NCBI RefSeq assembly: GCF_002443255.2
Contig: NW_019211454.1
Span: 12,546,248-12,610,247 of the forward strand
Length of the DNA: 64,000 bases
Source of the DNA: Varroa destructor
Lineage: Eukaryota; Arthropoda; Arachnida; Mesostigmata; Varroidae
Direction of reading: 5' to 3'
Shown here: one piece after another, positions 14,827 through 28,444 of the stretch
Position numbering within the stretch: position 1 is the first letter of the stretch
Layout of the letters: the number at the start of each line of letters is the position of its first letter
Notes under the pieces: model-generated
The model's input: only the letters and a program-made list of their open reading frames with translations
Databases searched by the model: none
What the model was told of the DNA's origin: nothing
Position numbers and translations under genes: made by a program

Positions 14827-17800
14827 TACCCAACGCATAATAAGAAAGGCACCGCACCTTCCATCATCGATGAGGAATCAAACAAGAGGTCTTTGACTAT
14901 AGAACTGGTAACTTCAACTGAATTAGAAAGAGACATGCAGCGCCTAGCTTTAGGGCCACCGGCCGCACAATGGAATCTGAGAAAAATTCACGATCGGTAG
15001 CTACTATAGCCACCTGTATGAGCCAACGCTGGTGGGTGTTTCGAAAACGAAGATTTAAGATGACTATTCTAGTGGGAAAGCGTGTTTTCGTTGGACAAGG
15101 GCGCTTGGAAAGATTCGAATCCGTATTTTTTGAGGGGCTAATAAACGAGACATGTCGGCTAGTCGCTTCATACAATTCTCAGTTGTGAGTTTCCTCAGCT
15201 GTGCGTCGGTGCACCCGCACTCAAACAAAATAACGGCACCAGATTGCAGTTGTACTATTGCCACAACGACAAATTAGTATTAAACGAAGACCTTCGACGA
15301 AACAAAAAACAGACGAAAAGGCCCAAGATTCAACAAAAAGGACCCCATAACACGAAAAGTGGCGTTTGAAGCAGCCAAGGTTCGATTGACACAAGGAACT
15401 TGACGTTTATATAAGTTGGCACTGTTATTAGAGGCGTATAGAAACAACTGATTTCCTGTAGAATACGTGTTTGTAGACAACGAATATGACGTAACAGATT
15501 AAATTGGTTATCGTGTGGTCGTATCGTATATTTATGACGCCCATATAACTAGCTGTCGTACACTTGAACATTGCAATGTTATGCAGAGTCTTTGCACAGG
15601 ATTCTCTTGACTTGACTTGACCTGATCCAGTGATTTGTCAGCTACACGAATTATGTTGTCGGCTCAACACTGAATCTCGCACCGGAACTAACCAACAAAG
15701 AATGTACGCTTACACTAGCGAGGACTAAAATATATAAATATTAGATATATACATATATAGCAGTGCTATGATAATTTATAGTTTAAATGTAGTCAATCGT
15801 AGAGGGTTGTGCACTTTTATGCTTTGGGTGAAAATGGCAGGCATTTTACAGTTTGTAGACTCCATGATCCGCTCCTGTAGATGTATTGCCATTGTTAGTG
15901 CTGAGCTGATTCAGGTTCCGTGGATCAGGAGAAAAAATTGTAAGCTCGTAAGGCTACGTTGGCAGGAAACAGAAGCCCTAATAGTTAACATCGCGGACCA
16001 GTCAAAACAATCCTTTCTTCATCCAAGACGAGTTACTTGAAAGCTGTGAACCGTTTACCATTCGCTGATATCTATATAATCATCGAACGAAATCCAGGGT
16101 GAAGAAAAAAAAAGGTTCAAAGTGACTTTAAGGAAAGCAGCTTCTTCTTGAAGAACGACATCTCTCATAATAATTATTCGGTTATTCCATAGTAATCTCT
16201 GCACAAAGCCCACAGTTAATTGGTTCGTAGAACAAGTAATCAAAGGCATCGTTCAGCAGATGTCTATTGCGAGAAAGGGGTACAGGCACAAATACAAATC
16301 AGGCGAAACTAAATAAAGAAAACTACAGAGTGACACCGATTGTTGCCTTTCAAGTAGAATAAACCGTACCATTTGATTGGCAATTATCTAGATTTACTGG
16401 ATCACTATGGTGATTACATGTATTATATGATATGTATGTACGACCGTACCGATGCAATAGTTAACGACATAAAATATATACAGACCATTTCAGACATCGC
16501 ATCGATGACCCATTTATATTCTATATTTCCAACCAGACATAATTCGAACTTCGTGCTCCTTCACGTCATTTAGAATACAAGCGATCACTGAGTCACTATG
16601 TAAATTACCCGTCCTATGACATCAGAAAGACATTGCATGTTTTGATAATAATTTCGAGGGGGAGAAAATAATCAGTAAATCGCGCTCCGAAATCTAACGC
16701 AGAGTTTGGATAAGGAAGCTGTCAAGAGCTGATCAGGAATATGCGCAGGGCAAGACAACTACTCTGTGACACAGTTTATCTTGAATCGTTTGAAGGGGGG
16801 TAGAGATGGAACAGAAGAGCTGCTTAAGCAGTGGAGCAAGAAATCACTGATGTAATGACCTGCTTACCCAACATAAGTTATAAATATTATATTAGCCAAC
16901 AGATAAAGTTAGGAAGTTATAATTGAAGCAAAATAAAACTAAAGTTTCTTACAGTTCACTATGCAGCTTGTTTTAAGCGTACTCATAAATTAAGCACAGA
17001 AAACAACTATATGGGAAACTCTGCGACTCTGCACCGAAAGCATTCTGGATCCTATACGTTATTAATCACACATAAACGTTTATAGAACGACGATAGGCGT
17101 ACACGTAAAAATATATACAGTTACATATTGAATCTGTACTTTTTCTATTGCAGGCAGTTAGGCTACGTATTACATACAGATCGTGTTTACTATACGAATT
17201 TTTATACGTAAAATTATAATCGGCTTCAATAATTCTCCCGGGTAAAAATATAGCATTGGACGTTGCAAGACCGAATACAACCTTTGGCCTTTCGTGCTAA
17301 GGAGGCGTTTCGGCAATATAAATGTAGTATGTGGCATGCCAATAACAATAAATTTCAAGGAAAAAGAACGTTTTGTTGGATCCGTTTTTGTTATTCACAG
17401 ATGATTTAATACTTCGAGCTTTTTCTAAATTGTTAGATAGTGCCTGGCTATAAGGCATAGTACCCATCACTGTCGTATCAAAGCAGCGTAACTACTATTA
17501 TCACAAAATTGAATTGGTTTTTAAAGCCTGCACAAGTTTCCCGCTAACGTCACCCATAATTGGAGCAAACATGTACAAGCTCGCAGAAATGACCAAACAA
17601 CAATTGTGACACGCTTCGAAGTTATACATACGAGGCTATTACAATATATTATCACTTAAAATCCGCTAATTTCTTTCTTTATTTAGTCGATCGACCAGCT
17701 TAAATTAGTACTCAAGCCCAAAAAGCATTCCGCAGTTCTCGAAGCCATTGAATTTGCATGGGCACGCTCATACACAATACGACATTGCGAACAAGAGCCT

Positions 17801-17900
17801 GCGAATGTACTAGCCGAAAGGCTTGCAGCAGGAAGCGACTAATACTGCTAGAATACGGGTAACAACAATGGAAATAGGTAAACATAATATATATATGTAC

Positions 17901-17901
<1 letters not shown>

Positions 17902-17927
<26 letters not shown>
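17902..17927. repeat. (TG)13 microsatellite
   Basis: Thirteen uninterrupted TG dinucleotides, preceded by a short AT-dinucleotide run. Confidence 0.95.
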
Positions 17928-17931
<4 letters not shown>

Positions 17932-19653
17932 CGAGCAAAAATAAACACAAAGAAACCATCATATCTCCAAGTGGTCTATTTATTGAGACCCCTTTACGTT
18001 AAAGCAGATCTAGACAAAATATTCATTATAGATTATGTGACAAGCATACTGCCATGCTGGTTCAAATCTCAGCGGCAACAAAATGGATCATTTTTTTATG
18101 ATCACTGACTAAGAAGAAGAATAAAAAACTGAGGAAAGATCAGAAAGTTAAGATAATAGGAAATTTGTATTAAGTTTAATAGTTTCTTAAATGATTGCCA
18201 TGTGGCAGAAAGATGCCGTATAGGTCCAACAGAACCGGCTTCGGTTAGATTCTTAATGGGGGCAAATATTTCACAATAGATGCTGAGAAAACGATTGTTT
18301 AATATATTAACCAGAAAAAAACACTGCCTTAAATATTGTCGATTTCAATGCCGTAAACACACCCACATATTAAAAAAACAGCAACTGTCTATGATCATCT
18401 CTCCAGTGCGCTCATTCTTTCAAAAACATTAAGTAATGCCGTAGTAGTTTTAGGTTGCCACGCCAAAAACAAAGGGGTACTTATAGTGGGCCACTTGTCT
18501 CTGTATGAGAGCTAAATGCTACACTACCCTATAACTAAATGAATCAAATCGAGCCGGTGATGATATCATATAGTATTTTTCATGTCATAAAACAACATGT
18601 TTATGAAGTGACATTTTTATCTCTTTGCTTTATATGTAATTAATATTATAATATATATTAAAGTTACTATAAAATTATTTTCAATTGGTGCACGGGGGCT
18701 TTCAGAAACGAAAACAGCAACAACAAAACTATAGTTCATCTCCTAAAAGAGCCACCTGGCAAATGGTATCAAAATTGAAATGTTTAGCATCAGAATCCGT
18801 GTGCGCACAGTAACCTTACTCCAAAAGTTCCACTAAAAATTCAACTTCGAAACAAAACACTCAAAACCAAAAAAAATAATTTACCAAACAGCTAGGTTAC
18901 GTACTACCCATTCGGCTTGGAGGGCTATCCAAGTTTATTATCGCATCGCATCCTTAAGTGAAAATCTTATGTATTTCTCTGCACAAAGATAGCAAAAATA
19001 AATAACTTACTTGTATTTTATTAGCCGCGTAACAACACATTTTTTTTTGCTAGCACAATCAATGAAGATATACTCTTGCAAATACTCCTATGCGTCATTA
19101 TTTGCGTGGATCAAAATATTTGTTATCCTATCTTTAATTCGGTTCTCTCCAATTTACCCGAGCAGCTTTCGAAAAGCCCCTTATCTTTTGCTCATCAGCC
19201 ATGCTTGGTACGTTCAGCCACCGTATAACCAGCTTCGAGCCAGTCGTAGTTGAACGTGTGCTGTAGCCTTATTCGGACCTTCACAACGCCTCATCATACC
19301 GCTCCGTACCGAGGACTCTTGCATAGAGCTCACATGGGCTTCCATCGCTTGCGGGCCATTACTCTTTCTTCTCTCTGCGAACCTCTAAGTGGGAAGCGCT
19401 TTCTCCACATCGAGTTTGTCGTGCTCCGCGCTGCCATCGCTGCTGCTATGTTTCTAACAGTGAGCAGTATACTTACTCCGCAAGGATATATGACCAGCCA
19501 AAGGCCGATGCCGTAAAGCAGCCAGCGGCGGTGAAAAAGGCAAAAGGCCAAACTTCGCAATGCCGACGATAGTTGGGGTTAGCGAAGACAGTCGGCCAAC
19601 GTGGGTGTCTTCGGCGCAAGAGCAAGTCGGTCAAAGGCAGCCCTTCCGAGAGC

Positions 19654-19671
19654 TATATATATATATATATA
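19654..19671. repeat. (TA)9 run in a GC-rich island
   Basis: A perfect TA dinucleotide tract in otherwise GC-rich, CpG-containing sequence (about 19,150-20,600). It could act as a TATA element, but no transcription start can be fixed from sequence alone. Confidence 0.6.
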
Positions 19672-21780
19672 GCGACGGACGGGTGTGTTGAAGGGCGCAG
19701 CGTAGATAGGACTACCTACTACAGCATATATCACACCGTGACTCGCGATTCTTACCGGTCGTTCGTTTGGTCGGTGACGCTATTCGTCGACGATGGCCCG
19801 ATGGGTTTGTTGGAGAAAGAGGAGGAAGACAGGATGTAATCGACAGTGGATTGTTCAAGGTATGAAACGACCGCGTCCCAAAAGCCAGCCCTAAGTAACC
19901 ATTTTTCTTACATACCGTGTCTTGTTACTGGTAAAGTTGTTTCTCAGTATTATAGCCATAGTTTTTTTTTTACTGGGTTTGTTCTTACAATACATCAAAT
20001 ACATTCCTTCGTACAGGTTTGCAGGAAGTGGTTGACACGTACCCTTGTTTGAAGTGAGCTCGCAACACTGTTGAGGACCCTACTATCCCTAGAGGTAGTT
20101 TGACCAATGGCATCGTTGGTCGTTTGCGTGCCATTACTGCTACTCTCGCCACAGACGTCCTAGTCGCGGTACTCCAGCCTTGGCCGTACGATCGCCGCTC
20201 AACAGGTCTCCGTACCTGCGATCCCTGCATTCCACCAAGAAAGCTTCTGCTGGTGTATCCGGCCATAAGATGAACAGACGTTGCAAGGCCCGTATGACGC
20301 CCGTGTCTCTTGCGTTCGACATTGAGTTGGTTGTGGAACGATGGGAAGAGCGCGAACGTCGCTATTTCTCTAACCGTGGCTACCGAGTATGCGAAGGGTG
20401 TAGTGCGTGACTTATAGGCGGTTAGGTCCCTTCCTGTCCTAGGATCCCGCTTCAGTCATACCTATTAGCCCCTATAGCACCCTACCATCGGGGCTGCTTC
20501 AAGTCGTGTGCCTCACCAGCTTCCGCAGTTATCAAACTACGGCTACAGCCTTCGCCATGCTGTATCATGGAGTCTGCAGTCATGCTGTGTGTTCAGAAGT
20601 TAGACACCGACAATCAGACGCACAGCGTCCAAAACGTATCTAGAAAAACATTCGGAGTCCGGCCTTACAAAAAAGCGAGGAAGGGGAATGCAGAATGAAC
20701 GGAATAATGTGCTTAGCGTACGTCGTCCAGAGTACTGCAACCGGGAATTGTATATGAAGCTTACCGTGGGTTTACATGTATATATGTTACAGCCACTCGT
20801 TAATGAATTTCCGAGCGGTAATCTTGATGGACTGTTGTCTTCAAGTGCTTGCTTGTTTAATACTTCGTTGTCCATTTGACTCTATTAGAACTGTATAAAT
20901 GATTATTATTATTATTATTTTTTGGTTGGTAAATGCAGCAGGCAACTAAAAATCGGTCGATAGAAGACAAAAAATCAAGGGGACCGCCGGTCGAACCGAT
21001 TATTTCCTTTTTTTTTTTTAATGATCATTTGCAACCATCCTTGGCTTGACATGGTAAAAATTAGTACAAGCACACATTCACAGTGCCTATATCAAACCCT
21101 TTATAGTAGTTATACTATGTTGTCAAATACACTACAGTACCATAACTGTTTTCGTATTTTTCATTAATTTAAACATTAAAACGACACGAAAAAACGCGTC
21201 ACTTTTCAGTTTATAAAATTCGTGACCCCTATAGTAATTTGTCGTTTTCTTTCTCGACTTCATATTACAGTAATACCAACCCGAGTTCTGGGTTAAATAG
21301 TAAAGAGGAACTTCTGTTTATATCAGGGCATATGCAAAAGTTCTTCTTAATATATAGTAAGTTCTATAGAGTGACTAAATAAATAATACTACACCAACTA
21401 ATTTGGAACAAAACATATACATTTGGATCGGGTCAAATCAGAGCTGCATACGATAAAGCGTAAGTTACAAAAAAAAACATTTTTCTGGCGAGGCATGAAC
21501 AACAAAATCCAAAAGACAAGATTCTCTAATCAAGACAAGCAAGAAACATTTTCTATAAATAAGGGCCTGTGCCTTTGGTAACCGCAAAAGTTCGTTTTGT
21601 TTCCACAGGCTTCCTTCATACTTACACAGCAAACATCAGAAGCGTAACTATCTAAGAAGGGCAGAAAAAACGTGACGGTATGAGTTTATTGCGAAGCTTT
21701 GCTATGCTCTAATTTAAAAGTGCAAATCATTCTTTTTTTTTTTTTATTGTTTTTATATGAGAATACACGCGATGTTCTTC
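19672..21780. other. GC-rich island with anonymous open frames, then AT-rich DNA
   Basis: Up to about 20,600 the sequence is GC-rich with overlapping open frames. One is a 76-codon plus-strand frame (20,180-20,410). No family recognised. An ATG at 19,793, a donor after 19,859 and an acceptor before 20,016 would join in frame to a 36-residue peptide, which may be chance. From 20,880 on, the DNA is AT-rich with an (ATT)n run at 20,902-20,920. Confidence 0.4.
20902..20920. repeat. (ATT)6 microsatellite
   Basis: Six perfect tandem ATT units and a partial one. Confidence 0.9.
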
Positions 21781-21837
21781 TGCTCGTTGGATCACTAAAT
21801 TGGATGGATGGTGCTTAGGTTGGATGGTTGGTAGCAT

Positions 21838-21970
21838 CACGTGCTGCCGACGCATCGGCAACCGCGAGCGTAGCGGATGTGACCGTCAGCGCACGTGCGT
21901 GATGTTTATATTGTGCCCATTCGTTGACGCATATTTATAGCTCCGGTCGCCGCTTACTCCTAGTTCATCG
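21838..21970 (+). promoter_or_regulatory. Possible promoter with two CACGTG boxes and a TATA-like element
   Basis: CACGTG, the E-box core bound by bHLH factors such as Myc/Max or Clock/Cycle, occurs at 21838-21843 and 21892-21897 (54 bp apart) in a local CpG-rich patch. TATTTATAG follows at 21932-21940. A TTCATC initiator-like site lies about 25-30 bp further on. The arrangement is that of a promoter, but no confirmed gene follows. Confidence 0.35.
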
Positions 21971-22276
21971 CGTTACCGACGCCCGTGGGAGAGTTCCAAG
22001 AGTCCCCAGACGTGTAGATAACAGAGGTTTAAGCGATATAACGACCCTATATACAACCTAGAACAACTTCACCAGAACGACTGTTCGGTCGGTGGTCGGC
22101 TAGGCTTTTCTCTTTGGTGCTAATTTTTTGCGTTTGCGTTTGCCCCTGCATAGAAGCGGTGTAGCGGCCGTCTGTGTGTGTAATAGTTTCTTATTTGTGA
22201 TGATGAACGGCGCATTGCCGTCAACCTTTGCGCATATCACGGATCATATTCTGAATGACTAAGTACTTCCGCTGTA

Positions 22277-22323
22277 ATGAACTCTAGCGGGCAGGAAAGC
22301 AATTTTAAGGGCTATGGATACAG
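22277..22323 (+). CDS. Possible first coding exon of an unrecognised gene
   Basis: After the possible promoter come an upstream open frame of about 20 codons (starting at ATG ATG near 22200) and then an ATG at 22277. This opens 15 codons (MNSSGQESNFKGYGY) and ends at a good donor, CAG|GTAAGA. I could not find the following exon. The open frames at 22,334-22,621 and 22,791-23,168 match no family I know. Confidence 0.25.
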
Positions 22324-25300
22324 GTAAGAGACGTTGGCAAATGAATGTCCCGGCATTTCAAAATATATTCGCATCAAAGAAAGAGTTATTCGAATCTGTG
22401 GGACACAATGGAGGCGTCTTAGAGAAATGAGCGAAAGAAACGTCTGCAAAGCTAGATGCATAAAGCGGTCAGGCCTCAATCAGACAAACTTTCGTCATCA
22501 TGGCGGTAATAGCTGCTCCTCGTCCGGCACTAAGTCAATACTGGATTTTTCAAGAATGGAGGAAATCAAATCAGATTTTTTCAATTCACCTTTGCGGGTA
22601 GTCATCAAAAAGAACACATAAATTCCATAAATTCAGGTCAACAACACAATATCCCATATAATACCCCAGAGAGGGTATATAGAACCATTTGAAGATAGCT
22701 TGTATCATACGGATTATATGAATGTCTATAAGACTAGTTTAAGGTATTTGCCAGATGCCCTAAAGATGGTCATAAGGATCATCAAGCAGAATGGTATCTG
22801 CCACAGCTTCCCCAGCATCTGGAGCAGCATGTAGGGCCGGACTTGTGAAAAGAAAAATTCCTGCAAAATCTACATTAAGTGAAATCGGCTCTGCCTCAAT
22901 TAACCACGTGATTTATGGAAATTGCCATAGGTTAAGCACAGAAAATTCGAAATCCAGTACCAGGCGTGAAGCAGCCGTTACCGCCACGATCGCGGAAGCC
23001 TGTATCTGGCCCTGCTACGAAACTCGCTCTATTAATTCGCGTGAATCTTATCTAAACCGATATAAGAAGAAATCGTATCGACACAAATGTGAAGCTTGTA
23101 GTTTTAGCGAAACTGTCCCTTTTCCTGCCATTTCAAAAGCGTACGTAAGAACTAGTCGAATGATTTAATTTTAATTTTATTTGTAGCAAAATGCGGGCGC
23201 AATGCGAAAACTACTTTGAAGTTTAATACATTTTATATTTTGATGCCTTATTGCTGCAGGCGGATATTTTACAAGCTGATTTGCTGGAATCTAAATTAAA
23301 GGTTTGAAGCTTTCAGCTATTTCTCATGGAGCTTCCTCTGACTATCGCACCACCGCAATCGCTGAAACTTTAATTTCTTAAATTCAAATAAATATTTGGG
23401 CGACACCTGACGTTTTTCTCGCAAGCTTTACAAGGAGTAACGCGAGCTATAAGCGTTTGACATCTATTCTGTAGTTACCGTAACCGCCTTAGTGTCTGAC
23501 TGTCTGCATTTACTGATGCTTTATGATTATTTTACGTCGCGATTGTGTTAATTACATTTTAAGTTTTATTCAAACCCTTTTGAACCTTTTACTACATGAC
23601 AAGCTGCCTGTACCCGGCTTCCGACGTTTTCTGGGGCCTATCTCTGTAGCAGAGCATTTCTATCACTCCACAGTCGCGCTATCGTTGCTTACGCGTGGCA
23701 CCAGTTCTTTTTATCTTTAGATTCTTTTACAGAAGTAAGAGGGGGGAAAGGCAAAGGCATATGATATAAAAGCAACGACTGAAGGGCTCGGCGAATGCAT
23801 CACCTGACATCTTCGGGCTACGTCGGTGTAGCTTCACTGCGTCTGTCTTTTTGAGCAGACATCTCACACAGGCGACTCGCTCGGCTGAAAAGTCAGGTCG
23901 AGCTGCTTGAGAGAAGAACTTGACCGAGCATGGAACAGGGCCATACCTCTCCTGTTCAACTGGCTATTACTCGACGTTGAGCTTAGTGATTTAGGTTGGA
24001 AGATATAGTGAAGTTTGCACGCCGAATAGCAGCTTATGCTGGCTCCTTTTGGTCCTGACTCTCAACTTCCTCGAGGCTGCTACGAGGAGCCTATTCTGTC
24101 TATTTCGTGCTTGTCGGTGGCCTGAAGAAGGCCCTCTGCTGACGGTCGGCTCCCTCTCCTCTTCTCCTGTTGCTGAATACTAGGGCGAGATAGGTGTCTG
24201 TCCTTTTTGTGTTAGACGTCAAACTCATGTCAAAAAGCTACCCCCGGCCAGAAAATCTTTACTTCCTACCATCCCGTCCCGCCATCACGTTGTCGCTGTA
24301 TCCCGGTATCATTTTTGCAGCGTTTGTTCCTCCTTCTACAGCTCTTGTAGCCCATAGACACGGGTATCTCTCAAAGATGGGTATATCACACTCGCACCTA
24401 CTTGTGACACGGTCACAGGACGATCTGTTCCGTCTAGCTTTCTCCTTGCCTTTTATTATTCCCGTTTCTTAGTCGCTGTAAGTGGCGGCGACGGACGAGC
24501 GGAATCGTCCAACGTGAAAGATGCATCCAGCTTGTCGCCTGTAATCTGTCGTGCTCGTTGTTGTCGTCTAGGGCACAGCGTTGTTCCGCCGACCTGACTC
24601 ACGGCGGCAAGTCAGCTTTCCGCTATGTTGAAGTTTATCCGCCGGCTTTGTGCCAGCAGCAAACATGCAACACGTCATGTCCAGCAAGGTGTCTGCTAGT
24701 CATGAAAGCTATGGGAAACGTAGAAAGAAGGGTGGAAACGACGGGCCCTCGGAGCGAGAAAGACGAACCTCTACAATCCACAGTAATACAGCGCTATCCA
24801 GTGATCGAAGTAGCGGCGTGCTTACTAAAATACTCTTCATATACCTTGCTTATAGGCTAAATATTTGCTCTGCGAAAAATTTCCCGGTACAACATTGTTG
24901 AGTTGGTCGTCTCTGAGAGTGATCAGTCTGCACCTTAGCTGAACACTGGTAATTTGTTTCTCGAATAAGTGCCTGTATCTAGATCTGATTGTATAGGAAG
25001 CTCGTAACAGATTCAGCATTCAAAAACCTCATTGCACCCTTAGAATGGCGGACGACCTATCGCTTACCTCGTGAATACCATGAGATGCCTATGGAATAGG
25101 GCCAAGAATGGGATGTACCCATGTCATAGGACTTTGTGGGTGTTTCAATAAAGCCATTGCTGTGGTGAACTAAAACGAAAACGATGCCAAAATAATATGC
25201 CGTATGAGGCTGCTCCAAGATCCCTATAATTGTGCTATATGTGACGGCCAAGAGGCATCTAGCTCTTCGATACGGGGAATAGGTTGAAGAAAACTGTGCA

Positions 25301-27122
25301 TATTTGATTCTCGACTCTTTAGCTTAAAATCGGTCTGGGATTTAAAGGTAGTAGAACTCTATGATCTGTTCTGTTTACTGCGCACCGAGCAAATGTCACC
25401 CAACCGAGAAGCAGGAATCAAGGATACAAGGTTCAGGTTCCCTTAAGGGTCTGGCTGCCCGCCAGAGTACGATAAAGTCATTTAGAGTATAACACCAACA
25501 GCGGAATGTAGCACCAAAAAAATCATTTCATAAAATATATAGCGATGGATTGTCAACAACAGAACGTGCACAGTCCGGAGTCGAACTATAGAAGAATATG
25601 ATTCTATAAACCAGATATAATTGTAGGTCATACAACTCGTAGGTGAATAAGCCTACAACAATATATTTGCTTGAACAATAACCTATAAAGACAATAAATG
25701 CGTATATACAGTAAATAATGTTAATAACTGAAAATAAATAATAAAACAAGTTATACCGTCGTTTAGCTGGCAAGAAGGTTTATTTATTTGAGCGTGATTA
25801 TATAATTGATTACTTCATTATCAATAATGTTAGAGCTTTTATCAAGTATCCATCCCGATACAACGTTTATCACTCCAACAAGACATTCTTTGCAAATTGT
25901 GTATGCCATCTAAGGGGCATCGTTTAGATTGATGTTCGCACTGTGTAATCATACGTGCGTATATCCGCCACACCGTGGTATCCTCGGGCGACTAATTGCA
26001 GGCATGCGAAACAAAAAAAAGTGAAGATAAATAGATTCCGTAACGAGTGCGCAGTCAAGCGCAAAGTAAAAGTCAGAGGAGCCAGTTAACTTTATATCAT
26101 TAGTGGCTGCAATATCATCAGCAACAGCAGCATGAACTCTGTTAGCTAGCGGCTTGTGCCACTGACAGACCTTTCGTAAATAGTCCGGAGCCCATCAGAA
26201 GCTATCTCCGCCTAAGTAAAGACAGATAGAAAGAATAGGAAATGAGTCAGTGAGGTGGGAGTATTACTCTCATTCTCTAAGTTCACGCCTGCCCAAATTA
26301 AGTGTGAGTGTAAATGTGTGTGTGGGTGGGCAGATCCCCGTTGGGGCTGGTTGGCGAAGAGACAGGACAGGCGACCAAAGGTCGAATCCAATGAGCTGAT
26401 AAATTGCGGAAACTGACCTGGCAACGGTAGCTGTGGCGACCGGCACCCAGTTAGCTCGAGTTTTTATCGTCCCACAGGCGCTTTCCATCCGCGTTCCCGT
26501 TCTGTAATAGTACCGTTACCCCATCGCTAATTCCACACTCAAAGACTAGCTTAGTTTGTTGCCCGCCTCCCGGGTAGCACTCATTTTATCCTCGTTGCTT
26601 CCTCTTCTGTCGCTAGTCCTTTGCTTCTACGCCAAATATCTCCATGCCCCATGCCGAGAACTTCACTAGACGCCAGCAGGCCAACCCCTTACAGCAACTG
26701 CGAAATTCTTAAACCTCTAGACGACAGTTCTCTGTTTCATTTACTCGAGCACTTTCCAATTTACCTCATGAATTGTTTTACTAACTCGTTTTTAGCACCG
26801 TTCTTCCGTCTGCTTTCCCTGTGCCACCTTACATCCTCGTTCTCATAGTTCGCTTCGAACGAGAATGGAGGTCCGGTAACTCGTTCGCGCTGTCCGGGGG
26901 CTGTCGCATGGCTAGATATTCGCCGCTGCCGCTGCTACTGCTGGTCGAGTTGGTGCTGCCAGTGCTCTGGGGACGTTTTGCTTCTCACTTGTCCGAGCGA
27001 ATTTAGTATTTCCTCTAACACACGTGTCTGTATCCTCCCGTCTTCGTTCATGGGGGCAGAAGTGCATGCACTACAGTGTCTTTGCCTGCCACTGGTAGTT
27101 GCGACTTTTCCATTTAGCTAGA
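22324..27122. other. Unassigned; alternating AT-rich and GC-rich DNA
   Basis: GC-rich stretches lie at about 23,560-24,760 and 26,430-27,100, with AT-rich DNA between them. Open frames up to 125 codons occur. None carries a motif I recognise and none is bounded by a convincing chain of splice sites. Confidence 0.45.
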
Positions 27123-27123
27123 A

Positions 27124-27142
27124 GGGGGGGGGGGGGGGGGGG
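27124..27142. repeat. G19 homopolymer at the edge of an assembly gap
   Basis: Nineteen G residues running directly into Ns. It is a typical place for sequencing and assembly to fail. Confidence 0.95.
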
Positions 27143-27167
27143 NNNNNNNNNNNNNNNNNNNNNNNNN
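27143..27167. other. Assembly gap (25 N)
   Basis: Twenty-five N characters: the sequence is unknown here. The first copy of the 1.15-kb duplicated segment starts immediately after. Confidence 0.99.
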
Positions 27168-27168
27168 G

Positions 27169-28321
27169 GCCTCAGGGGGATGGGCTGTTGGCAGAGCGTG
27201 GCCGGCAGGATAAGTCTGCCCGGCAAAGTCGCATGCTCGTCCACCAGCAGGCTGGGAACTGTGTGCGGTGGCGGGTAACAAATCGGGTACAAATAAGGCA
27301 GAGTGCCACCACCCCCTCCATCAGCACTGCCACCACCGATAAAAGCCTGCTTACTCGCTGGAACAGAGGCAGTTGCAAGAATTAACAGCAGCGGCGAAAC
27401 AAGTAGCAATAGTAGCTAAAGTAATAGTCTGGGTTCGCGCACCCTTACTTTCTTCCCCGTTTTTCTCTCCATTATCATTTCTCGCTTCCATTCGCTTCTC
27501 TATGTATCTCTGTCTCTTGCTTTTACTCTACATGTAAAACAGCGCCTGTCGTTTAGGACAACAATGACTGTACCTATCCCCCCTCCCCCACGAGCATACA
27601 TCGGTTATAGCTCACTTTGCAGGCTAGCTTCTTCTTCTGCTGTTTCGCCTTCCTGGTCTTGGAATGTCGAATCAAAGCAGCAGCAACAGTAGATGGATGA
27701 TTCTAGCCATGAAAAACTACGGAAAAGCATGGTGGAACGGCGTTGGGTAACTAGCTTAACATGGGTTGGGATTCGAGGGGTCATTTGCACCTGCCTACAG
27801 TGGCGGCACCAAAAGCGGTGATTCCCGCAGACAGCCTCCAGCTGTTAGTCGGCTGTTAGCGGGGGCCGTATTTACCAGGCGAGACAAATCCCAATGCGCC
27901 GCCTCGGTTGTCATCCTTTGCTTTTTCATGCCCCTTCTTTCTATCCTTGACTTGCCAGGCTATGCCGGCAGCATTTTCACCGCCGCCATTTCTACCGTAG
28001 CCTGCATCATTGCCGCCATTGCCACATTTCAGATCCCGGCATGTATTCGGTTTGGTCGTTTATGTCTGTGTTTCCTATTTTTGCATGATAGCAGCGGACA
28101 AGCGGATCGAGCCGACGGCAAGTAAATGGGTACGCGCATCAGCAAAAGACCACGGCGTTCTGCCTGCTTGGGAACCGGTCACGTTAAAGGCAGTACTGAA
28201 AGGGAAAAAAGGAGTCGCCCAGCTGGTTGGTAAGCGCTGAATAGCTCTAGGTGCCTAGCTGATCGTCCAGAATATGTTGGATGGATCCTGTGCTAAGAGT
28301 ACGATGGTGGGAATCATTAGG
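27169..28321. repeat. Copy 1 of a near-identical 1.15-kb segment (probable assembly duplication)
   Basis: This segment reappears at 28445-29598 with a constant offset of 1,277 bases. The only difference I noticed is one inserted A near the left end (GGGGGATGGG against GGGGGATAGGG). Both copies begin just after a poly-G tract. The matching is too exact for an old duplication in AT-rich non-coding DNA, so I infer that one contig end was assembled twice around an unresolved G run. Confidence 0.9.
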
Positions 28322-28328
28322 CGACGCG

Positions 28329-28412
28329 GTGGGGCGGGGGGTGTTGGGGGGGGGGGGCGGGGGGGGTGTGGGGTGGGCTAGGTGTGGTGGGGGGGGGGCG
28401 GCGGGGGGGGGT

Positions 28413-28444
<32 letters not shown>
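28329..28444. repeat. Impure poly-G tract, probably low-quality consensus
   Basis: About 116 bases that are almost all G, with sparse T, C and A. They end in a pure run of more than 30 G. Together with the N gap and the flanking duplicate this looks like error-laden reads through one genomic G run. Gly-rich or Pro-rich frames through it should not be taken as proteins. Confidence 0.8.

Larger units (their letters stand above)
14447..19653. other. Intergenic, nothing recognised beyond simple repeats
   Basis: Mostly AT-rich DNA with no recognisable exon on either strand. It contains the TA repeat near 14.8 kb and the TG repeat near 17.9 kb. Confidence 0.55.

Noticed and set aside
27200..27409. 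Apparent secreted protein on the minus strand with a signal-peptide-like start (LLLILATASVPA) and a Gly-rich body, also in copy 2.
   Set aside because: There is no ATG: the frame opens at TTG with a stop shortly before. The hydrophobic stretch is translation of a pyrimidine-rich tract ending in CTGTTCCAG, which is better explained as a splice acceptor.
27766..28125. 119-codon plus-strand frame with two possible membrane segments, present in both copies.
   Set aside because: The hydrophobic stretch comes from GCC/ATT-rich sequence whose minus-strand reading has a stronger purine-first codon pattern. The identical second copy is an assembly effect, not conservation.
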